Below, one piece after another: positions 1 through 5,042 of a DNA stretch of 5,042 bases. Below the pieces are notes generated by a model. That model searched no databases. It was not told the origin of the DNA and saw only the letters and a program-made list of their open reading frames with translations. Source of the stretch: Sulfurimonas sp. (GTDB lineage Bacteria > Campylobacterota > Campylobacteria > Campylobacterales > Sulfurimonadaceae). The position numbers were made by a program, and so were the translations under genes. The stretch spans positions 1 to 5,042 of the forward strand of contig JAFLJV010000172.1 of the NCBI GenBank assembly GCA_022712845.1. The letters run 5' to 3'. Positions within the stretch are counted from its first letter, which is position 1, and each line of letters starts with the position of its first letter.

Positions 1-686
1 AAATACAAAAAATATTTCTAAAAATAAAATATATTTCTAAAAATAATAAAGGTGTTTCTTCTGCTAGAAATACGGGCATAAAAAATTCTAAGTGCAATTG
101 GATAGCTTTTTTAGATTCTGATGATGAATGGCATGAAGATAAATTAAAATATCAAGTTGAATTTCATCAAAATAATTTAGATATTTTGATGAGTTATACT
201 GATGAGAAGTGGATTAGAGATGGTGTTGAAGTTAAAGTACCTAAGAAGTATAAAAAAATAGGTGGAGATATTTTTTTTAATTATATAGAGTATTGCAATG
301 TTGCTCCATCATCAACTATAGTTCATAAAAAATTATTGAATGAAGTTGGATTATTTGATGAGAGTTTAGAAGTTTGTGAAGATTATGATTTATGGTTAAG
401 AATAGCATTAAATAATAAGATAGGATTAATTGATAAAAAACTTATAAATAAATATGGAGGAGCTAATGATCAGCTTAGTATAAAATTTTGGGGAATGGAT
501 AGATACAGAGTTAAATCTTTAGAAAAAATCTTAACTTTAGAATTAAGAAAAGAACAAAAAGATATACTTTTAAATACTTTAATAAATAAATATAAAGTTC
601 TACTAAAAGGTGCTATTAAATATGATAAAATAGCACAAATTAAAGAGTATAAAATAAAAATAGAAAGATTTAATAATTATGAATAG
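1..686 (+). CDS. Family 2 glycosyltransferase (GT-A fold), 5'-truncated by the window edge
   Basis: The frame is open from the window edge (first complete codon at nt 3) to the TAG at 684-686, giving 227 visible residues; probably 50-60 N-terminal residues, including the first nucleotide-binding strand, lie upstream. The visible part has GT2 hallmarks in order: KGVSSARNTGI (nt 48-80), then WIAFLDSDDEW (nt 99-131), whose DSDD is the metal/nucleotide-sugar binding DxD motif, then EDYDLWLRIA (nt 378-407), whose ED pair matches the usual catalytic-base region. A C-terminal DQLS...FWGMDRYRVKSLEKIL stretch recurs, from memory, in one group of cell-surface GT2 proteins. The enzyme should add a sugar from a nucleotide donor to a glycan at the cytoplasmic membrane face; donor and acceptor cannot be told. 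The TTG/ATG at 186/189 is internal, because the motifs lie upstream of it. The last 8 nt overlap pglB, suggesting translational coupling and a role in the glycan PglB transfers (inference). Confidence 0.9.
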   Translation, partial: IQKIFLKIKYISKNNKGVSSARNTGIKNSKCNWIAFLDSDDEWHEDKLKYQVEFHQNNLDILMSYTDEKWIRDGVEVKVPKKYKKIGGDIFFNYIEYCNVAPSSTIVHKKLLNEVGLFDESLEVCEDYDLWLRIALNNKIGLIDKKLINKYGGANDQLSIKFWGMDRYRVKSLEKILTLELRKEQKDILLNTLINKYKVLLKGAIKYDKIAQIKEYKIKIERFNNYE

Positions 687-2805
687 TTTAACAAAAGAGA
701 CAAAGTTAACACTTCTTTATATACTAATCGCATTTACATTTTCAGTTGCTATGAGAATGATATGGTATTTTAATTTTAGTGGGTATGAACCATTTATGTT
801 TAATGGTCAGTTTATGATAAATACAAATGATGGGTATTATTGGGCAGAGGGTGCTAGAGATATTTTAAGTGGGATATCCCAAGAAAACGATTTATCTCCA
901 ATAACTAGAGCAGCCTCTCAGGTAACAGCATTTTTTGCAATAATAATGCCATTTTCTTTTGAAAGTGTAATTTTATTTTTACCAGTTTTTTTAAGTTCTT
1001 TGGTTGTTATACCAATAATTTTAATAGCAAAAAGTTTAAATAATTTAGAAATGGGTTTAATTGCTGCTCTTTTAGCAAGTATAGCTTGGAGTTATTATAA
1101 TCGCACAATGATTGGTTATTTTGATACTGATATGCTTAATATTGTGTTACCTATGTTTTTATTGTGGTCAATTATTTGGGCAATAAATACAAATGAAGAT
1201 AAATATTTACTTATAACAGCCATAGATATTTTAATATATAGATGGTGGTATCCTCAAAGCTATGCTTTAGAATTTTCATTTTTTGGTCTTATATTTTTGT
1301 ATACTTTAATTTGGGATAGAAAAAATCTTTATAACTATAAGCTTTTAGCAATTATAATGTTTGCTATGATTAATATTGATGGATTTATTAGATTTCCTTT
1401 AGTATTAGGAGCTTTTTATATCTTTAAACAAGAAAAGTTTCAAAAATATATTTATTATTTACTAGCAATCTCAATTGTATTATTTTTTATAACAGGTGGA
1501 TTCAATCCTATTTGGGGAAAATTAGAAGCTTATGTTTTTACAGATAATTTAATAATAACACAAGAAGGATTAAAACTTCATTTTTACTCAGTAATGCAAA
1601 CTGTAAGAGAAGCAGGGCAAATTCCATTTGAAACATTTGCAAATAGGATTAGTGGACATACAATCACATTCGTTTTATCAATAATAGGATTTGTATATTT
1701 AGCATATAAACATAAAATCATGTTATTCGCAATACCAATGATTGGACTTGGATTTTTAGCCTCAGTTGGTGGACTTAGATTTACTATTTATGCTGTGCCA
1801 ATTTTAGCTTTAGGTATAGCATTTTTAATAACTGAAATAGTACGAGTATTGCCAACAAAAAGATTAAAATATTTAAGTATATTTACTTTAACGATTGTAA
1901 TTTTATTTCCAAATTATAAGCATATTACAGTGTATAAAGTTCCAACTGTCTTTAATGCTGATGAAGTTAAAGTCTTAGACAAGCTTAAAGCTATGGTTGA
2001 TAGAGAAGATTATGTTATCGCTTGGTGGGATTATGGCTATCCGATAAGATATTATAGTGATGTTAAAACACTTGTAGATGGTGGAAAACATGGAGGAAGT
2101 GTAAACTTTCCAGTAAGTTATATATTATCAAATTCACAAGATGTATCAGCAAAAATGGCAAGGCTTGATGTAGAATATACAGAAAAAGTATTTAAAACTT
2201 CTAAAATAAATGAAAAGCTTTCTAAAGATAAAAAAATTAAAATATTTTCAAATATAGAAGAGATGACTAAAGATTATGATTTTAATAATACAAATGACTT
2301 TTTACTATCCCTTGAAACAGATATAAAACTACCAGAAAAGACAAGAGACATTTATTTTTATTTACCATACAGAATGTTGGATATCTACCCAACAGTAAAA
2401 ATATTTTCAAATATAGATCTTATGAATGGAAAGATGAAAGATCAACCACTTTTTTATGTTAGTAAAAGATTTAAACAAGATAAAAATATTATTGATTTAG
2501 GAAGAGGTGTTTTATTTAATTTAAAAGATCAAATTGTAAAAATTGGAAGTAAAAATATACCTGTTAAAAGATTTGTAAAAACATCTTATGGTAAAGATAT
2601 GCAATTTCAAAAAGAGATACAAGAATCTAAAAGTAAAGGAATAACTGTGATTTATATGAAGAACTATAATACTTTTTTAGTTCTTGATGAAGAGTCATAT
2701 AATTCTTTATATATTCAATTAATGGTACTTGAAGAGTATGATAAATCACTTTTTGAGCAAGTTATTACAAACCCTCATGCCAAAGTATATAAACTTAAGA
2801 TATAA
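679..2805 (+). CDS. pglB: PglB, STT3-family oligosaccharyltransferase for N-linked protein glycosylation
   Basis: This 708-residue membrane enzyme transfers a lipid-linked oligosaccharide en bloc to Asn in periplasmic proteins. The N-terminal ~415 residues are a multi-pass hydrophobic domain (about 13 helices expected for the family); residues ~420-708 form the periplasmic domain. The catalytic set is complete by comparison with C. lari/C. jejuni PglB from memory: D51 in NDGYYWAEGAR, R142, D149 and D151 in GYFDTDM, E311 in the external loop, R367 in GGLRFTIYAVP, and WWDYG at 449-453. The MxxI motif that contacts the sequon Ser/Thr appears as M566-I569. R323 sits where bacterial enzymes carry the Arg selecting an acidic residue at sequon position -2. 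Length is close to the ~713 residues of C. jejuni PglB. The ATG lies in the end of the glycosyltransferase gene (8-nt overlap) with only a weak AG-rich site upstream, consistent with coupled translation. The end KVFKLKI-like (KVYKLKI) matches the Campylobacter protein. Identification is firm; the glycan is unknown. Confidence 0.97.
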   Translation: MNSLTKETKLTLLYILIAFTFSVAMRMIWYFNFSGYEPFMFNGQFMINTNDGYYWAEGARDILSGISQENDLSPITRAASQVTAFFAIIMPFSFESVILFLPVFLSSLVVIPIILIAKSLNNLEMGLIAALLASIAWSYYNRTMIGYFDTDMLNIVLPMFLLWSIIWAINTNEDKYLLITAIDILIYRWWYPQSYALEFSFFGLIFLYTLIWDRKNLYNYKLLAIIMFAMINIDGFIRFPLVLGAFYIFKQEKFQKYIYYLLAISIVLFFITGGFNPIWGKLEAYVFTDNLIITQEGLKLHFYSVMQTVREAGQIPFETFANRISGHTITFVLSIIGFVYLAYKHKIMLFAIPMIGLGFLASVGGLRFTIYAVPILALGIAFLITEIVRVLPTKRLKYLSIFTLTIVILFPNYKHITVYKVPTVFNADEVKVLDKLKAMVDREDYVIAWWDYGYPIRYYSDVKTLVDGGKHGGSVNFPVSYILSNSQDVSAKMARLDVEYTEKVFKTSKINEKLSKDKKIKIFSNIEEMTKDYDFNNTNDFLLSLETDIKLPEKTRDIYFYLPYRMLDIYPTVKIFSNIDLMNGKMKDQPLFYVSKRFKQDKNIIDLGRGVLFNLKDQIVKIGSKNIPVKRFVKTSYGKDMQFQKEIQESKSKGITVIYMKNYNTFLVLDEESYNSLYIQLMVLEEYDKSLFEQVITNPHAKVYKLKI

Positions 2806-2822
2806 TAATAAATATAATTTTC

Positions 2823-2829
2823 AAGGTAG
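2823..2829 (+). promoter_or_regulatory. Ribosome binding site of galU
   Basis: AAGGTAG lies in the 27-nt gap between pglB and galU, its AAGG core ending 6 nt before the ATG at 2833. It is the clearest Shine-Dalgarno-like site in the window and supports that start, which also gives the expected short N-terminus before the FPAAGYGTR motif. Confidence 0.6.
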
Positions 2830-2832
2830 TAA

Positions 2833-3771
2833 ATGTCAAAAATTAGAAAATGTTTATTCCCTGCAGCTGGGTATGGAACAAGGTTTCTTCCAGCTACAAA
2901 AGCTATACCAAAAGAGATGTTACCAGTGCTTACAAAGCCACTTTTACAATATGGTGTTGAAGAGGCACTTAGTTCAAATATTCATACAATGGCAATAGTA
3001 ACTGGCCGTGGTAAGCGAGCAATAGAAGATCACTTTGACATCTCTTATGAGCTAGAACATCAAATAAAAGGTACACCTAAAGAGCCTTATTTAACAGAAA
3101 TAAGATCAGTTATAACTAAATGTACTTTTTCGTATACTCGCCAAATTGAGATGAAAGGTTTAGGTCATGCAATCCTTTGTGGAGAAACTCTTATAGGAAA
3201 TGAGCCATTTGCAGTAATATTAGCAGATGATTTATGTGATAATGCGCCCGACCAAAGGGACAAGTGCCCTCTGGGTGTCGGTGAATCAGTTCTTTTACAA
3301 ATGACAAAACTATATGAAAAATATCAATGTTCTATTGTGGCGGTGGAAGAGATAGCACTGCAGGACAGTAGTAAGTATGGTGTTATAGCTGGGGATGAGA
3401 TTCTCAATCAAGTTGAGAATGACGGGTTTGAAGTTGAGAATGACGGGTTTGACAACTCATCGTCATCCTCGGGCTTGACCCGTGGATCTATTTACAGAGT
3501 TACTGACATGGTAGAAAAACCAAGTCCTGAAGATGCACCATCAAATTTAGCAATCATTGGTAGATATATATTAACTCCTGATATTTTTGATATTTTAAGA
3601 GAAACACAACCTGGAAAAGGTGGTGAAATTCAGATAACTGATGCACTTTTAACTCAAGCAAAACAGGGTAGAGTTATTGCTTATAAATTTCAAGGTAAAA
3701 GATTTGATTGTGGCTCAGTAGATGGATTTGTAGAAGCAACAAATTACTTTTATAAAAAGAGTAATTTATAA
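2833..3771 (+). CDS. galU: GalU, UTP-glucose-1-phosphate uridylyltransferase, with two in-frame palindromic insertions
   Basis: The cytoplasmic enzyme makes UDP-glucose from UTP and glucose-1-phosphate for surface polysaccharide synthesis. Motifs in order: FPAAGYGTRFLPATKAIPKE (9-28), the nucleotide-binding signature; GRGKRAIEDHFD (58-69); KGLGHAILC (108-116); LADDL (130-134) with the metal-binding Asp; MVEKP (226-230), whose E and K contact sugar phosphate in the family; GKGGEIQITDA (261-271); and FDCGSVDGF (291-299). All key residues are kept. The protein has 312 residues against roughly 275 for the family. The excess sits in two places where conserved sequence is interrupted: residues 138-150 (APDQRDK...), just after LADDLCDN, and about 191-219 (Asn/Asp/Gly then SSSSSGLTRGS), just before IYRVTDMVEKP. 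Both are encoded by GC-rich palindromic DNA unlike the flanks and keep the frame open. Both probably fall in surface loops, so the enzyme is likely active (inference). It ends 3 nt before pgi. Confidence 0.95.
   Translation: MSKIRKCLFPAAGYGTRFLPATKAIPKEMLPVLTKPLLQYGVEEALSSNIHTMAIVTGRGKRAIEDHFDISYELEHQIKGTPKEPYLTEIRSVITKCTFSYTRQIEMKGLGHAILCGETLIGNEPFAVILADDLCDNAPDQRDKCPLGVGESVLLQMTKLYEKYQCSIVAVEEIALQDSSKYGVIAGDEILNQVENDGFEVENDGFDNSSSSSGLTRGSIYRVTDMVEKPSPEDAPSNLAIIGRYILTPDIFDILRETQPGKGGEIQITDALLTQAKQGRVIAYKFQGKRFDCGSVDGFVEATNYFYKKSNL
3244..3282 (+). repeat. 39-nt GC-rich hairpin inserted in frame in galU
   Basis: The segment is 26/39 G+C, far above its surroundings, and encodes 13 residues (GalU 138-150) not expected in the family. 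It is an imperfect palindrome: CCGA at 3248-3251 pairs with TCGG at 3278-3281, and CCAAAGGG at 3252-3259 pairs with CCCTCTGG at 3267-3274 with one mismatch, around loop ACAAGTG, leaving a 3-nt bulge (3275-3277). The exact edges are uncertain by a few nt because they were set by where family-like protein sequence stops and resumes. The length is a multiple of three, so the frame is kept. Whether it recurs in the genome cannot be seen from one copy. Confidence 0.6.
3398..3489 (+). repeat. Composite palindromic (REP/BIME-like) element inserted in frame in galU
   Basis: Two similar hairpins face each other. The left one has perfect 8-nt arms, ATTCTCAA (3400-3407) and TTGAGAAT (3413-3420), around loop TCAAG. 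The right one has arms ATCCTCGGG (3465-3473) and CCCGTGGAT (3479-3487), one mismatch, around CTTGA, the reverse complement of the left loop. Each hairpin is bordered by GACG/CGTC on the inner side and AGAT/ATCT on the outer side, so the right unit read backwards is a relative of the left. A larger fold is also possible: GAGAATGACG (3436-3445) pairs with CGTCATCCTC (3461-3470), 9 of 10. Between the units lies a 21-nt tandem duplication. The element encodes about 29 residues, ending SSSSSGLTRGS, in a loop just before the conserved IYRVTDMVEKP. The layout is like paired extragenic palindromes, but inside a reading frame. Confidence 0.7.
3412..3453 (+). repeat. 21-nt unit in tandem, two copies, within the composite element
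   Basis: Positions 3412-3432 and 3433-3453 are identical at 20 of 21 bases; only the last base differs. Each codes for seven residues, VENDGFE and VENDGFD. The unit contains GAGAATGACG, the inner flank of the left hairpin, so it looks like a local duplication inside the inserted element rather than native galU sequence. Because the unit is a multiple of three, gain or loss of copies would keep the frame. Confidence 0.9.
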
Positions 3772-3774
3772 AAA

Positions 3775-4980
3775 ATGAAATATCAACATAATTTTAATCC
3801 GACTATATCAGATGAAAATATTTTTAGCGAAATAGAAAAAGAAAAAGAAAATATTGGTTATTATAATCTTGTTAATCAAGATACAAAAACTTTTAAAGAG
3901 TATGCAAAGAGTGTAAAACAATCAAATATAGTTGTTATTGGGATAGGTGGAAGTACTCTTGGTACATATGCAATCTATAAATTTTTAAAACACTCAAAAG
4001 ACTTAAGTAAAAAACTTTATTTTTTAGAAACAACAGATCCTATAGATATAACATCAAAAATTGAAGCTATAAATCTTAAAGATACACTTTTTATAGTTAT
4101 ATCAAAGTCTGGTACAACAATTGAAACAATATCAATATTTAAATATATCAATTCTTTGATTAAGTGTGATAAAAACAATACTTTAGTTATTACTGAAAAT
4201 GATTCAAAATTAAGTGAATATGCTAAAATAAATCAAATAGATAGTTTTGATATTCCAAAAAATGTAGGTGGAAGATTTTCAGTTTTTTCCGCTGTGGGTT
4301 TACTTCCATTAGCTATTGTTGGTATAGATATTGATGAGCTTTTAAATGGTGCTAAAGAGGTATATGATTCTTTTTTTACTAAAGATATGAAATATAATAG
4401 ACTTTTAAACAAAGCTAGATTTATTGTAGAGTATAAAAATAATTTTAATATGAATGTTATTTTTTCTTATTCTTCAAGATTAGAAGGCTTTAATAAATGG
4501 TATATTCAGCTTTGGGGAGAGTCTCTTGGTAAGGTAGACATAAACAGTACAAGACAAGGTTTAACTCCCATAGGGATAATTGGACCAGTAGATCAGCACT
4601 CTTTTTTACAACTTATAGTAGAGGGAAAAAGAGATAAAACAGTAACAGTTATAAAAGTAGATGATTTTTATAGTAATCTTAAAATTCCAAATATTAAACT
4701 TGATGGTTTAAGTGAGTTAGATTATTTAAATAATATTGAGTTTTCTTCACTTATAAACACTCAAGCTGATGCTACAATTGAATCAATAAATAACTTAAAT
4801 GATATTCCATGTGATGTTATAACTATTGATAGTGTAAGTGAGAGAAGTATAGCAAATTTAATGTATGAATATGAGCTTTTAACATCTGTTTGTGCTAAGT
4901 TTATGTATATAAATGCTTATGACCAACCAGGTGTAGAAGCTGGAAAAATAATATTAAAAGAAAAATTGAAAAAAGTTTAG
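3775..4980 (+). CDS. pgi: Pgi, glucose-6-phosphate isomerase (short form)
   Basis: The cytoplasmic enzyme interconverts glucose-6-phosphate and fructose-6-phosphate; next to galU it plausibly supplies hexose phosphate for nucleotide sugars. Its 401 residues contain two SIS-type sugar-phosphate domains. Motifs in order: VIGIGGSTLGTYA (54-66), SKSGTTIET (110-118) binding phosphate, NVGGRFSVFSAVGLL (163-177), QLWGESLGK (245-253) with the family's catalytic Glu at 249, GPVDQHSFLQL (270-280) with His 275, and YDQPGVEAGK (382-391) ending in the catalytic-region Lys 391. The E. coli enzyme is near 549 residues, but Campylobacterota are known for a form of about 400, so this is not a truncation. The ATG is 3 nt after the galU stop; only a distant AAAAAGAG (3754-3761) resembles a ribosome site, so translation is probably coupled to galU. 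No composition oddity or insertion is seen here, unlike galU. Confidence 0.96.
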   Translation: MKYQHNFNPTISDENIFSEIEKEKENIGYYNLVNQDTKTFKEYAKSVKQSNIVVIGIGGSTLGTYAIYKFLKHSKDLSKKLYFLETTDPIDITSKIEAINLKDTLFIVISKSGTTIETISIFKYINSLIKCDKNNTLVITENDSKLSEYAKINQIDSFDIPKNVGGRFSVFSAVGLLPLAIVGIDIDELLNGAKEVYDSFFTKDMKYNRLLNKARFIVEYKNNFNMNVIFSYSSRLEGFNKWYIQLWGESLGKVDINSTRQGLTPIGIIGPVDQHSFLQLIVEGKRDKTVTVIKVDDFYSNLKIPNIKLDGLSELDYLNNIEFSSLINTQADATIESINNLNDIPCDVITIDSVSERSIANLMYEYELLTSVCAKFMYINAYDQPGVEAGKIILKEKLKKV

Positions 4981-4983
4981 TAA

Positions 4984-5042
4984 ATGTTAAAATATTTTAT
5001 ACTTATTTTTTTTAGTATCACATGTACATTCGCTACAGTAGA
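4984..5042 (+). CDS. Start of a probable exported protein, cut by the window end
   Basis: An ATG 3 nt after the pgi stop opens a frame that stays open to the window end, giving MLKYFILIFFSITCTFATV and part of one more codon. A short start with one Lys, a hydrophobic core and a small-residue end (TFA before TV) looks like a Sec signal peptide with type I cleavage after Ala 17. A Cys at 14 exists, but SIT before it is a poor lipobox, so a lipoprotein is less likely. There is no strong Shine-Dalgarno site. The tight spacing suggests it belongs to the same transcript. Function cannot be inferred from 19 residues. Confidence 0.55.
   Translation, partial: MLKYFILIFFSITCTFATV

Noticed and set aside
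12..46. A 16-nt direct repeat (12-27 and 31-46) offset by 19 nt, which could mean a frame-shifting duplication in the glycosyltransferase
   Set aside because: The frame read through it gives KIKYISKNNKGVSSARN, a normal GT2 sequence, so no frameshift is needed. The repeat is A/T-rich low-complexity DNA and may be chance.
186..191. TTG/ATG as the start of the glycosyltransferase
   Set aside because: The same frame is open upstream to the window edge and encodes the SARNTGI and LDSDDEW motifs there, so the start is outside the window.
2729..2998. An open frame of 89 codons across the pglB-galU junction
   Set aside because: It overlaps the ends of two well-identified genes in another frame, shows no motif, and its sequence is explained as a shadow of them.
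3412..3453. The tandem 21-nt repeats as a CRISPR remnant
   Set aside because: Copies are adjacent with no spacer, only two exist, and they are in frame within a gene.
3465..3487. The right hairpin as a Rho-independent terminator
   Set aside because: It lies inside the galU frame and is followed by ATCTATTTACAG rather than a T-run, with conserved GalU sequence resuming at once.
3775..4980. pgi as a truncated gene, because it is about 150 residues shorter than the E. coli enzyme
   Set aside because: All catalytic motifs from GIGGST to DQPGVEAGK are present and the length matches the short form known in Campylobacterota.

Overview
This AT-rich window carries a compact, single-strand set of surface-carbohydrate genes. 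Everything readable lies on the + strand. The best guess for the source is a member of the Campylobacterota (a Sulfurimonas-, Arcobacter- or Campylobacter-like organism). The PglB resembles Campylobacter jejuni PglB, as I remember that sequence, through all its catalytic motifs. The phosphoglucose isomerase is the short form of about 400 residues known in that group, and galU followed by pgi matches the order I recall in C. jejuni. The genus cannot be fixed from this sequence.

Layout: (1) nt 1-686, the 3' part of a family 2 glycosyltransferase whose start lies outside the window. (2) nt 679-2805, pglB, the membrane oligosaccharyltransferase of bacterial N-linked protein glycosylation, overlapping the glycosyltransferase by 8 nt. 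(3) nt 2833-3771, galU, UTP-glucose-1-phosphate uridylyltransferase, 312 residues. (4) nt 3775-4980, pgi, glucose-6-phosphate isomerase, starting 3 nt after galU. (5) nt 4984-5042, the first 19 codons of a probable exported protein. No gap is longer than 27 nt, so the genes look co-transcribed. No promoter or terminator could be supported inside the window.

The genes fit together. Pgi links fructose-6-phosphate with glucose-6-phosphate. GalU makes UDP-glucose from glucose-1-phosphate. A GT2 enzyme builds glycan, and PglB transfers lipid-linked glycan to asparagine in periplasmic proteins.

The most unusual signal is inside galU. Two GC-rich palindromic DNA segments interrupt the conserved protein in frame. 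The first is a 39-nt hairpin (3244-3282, 13 residues). The second is a composite, REP/BIME-like element of about 92 nt (3398-3489): two similar hairpins facing each other around a 21-nt tandem duplication. Together they explain why this GalU is about 38 residues longer than a typical one, with every recognised motif kept. This resembles the Rickettsia palindromic elements, selfish repeats that enter reading frames and are translated, but here in an apparently campylobacterial gene.
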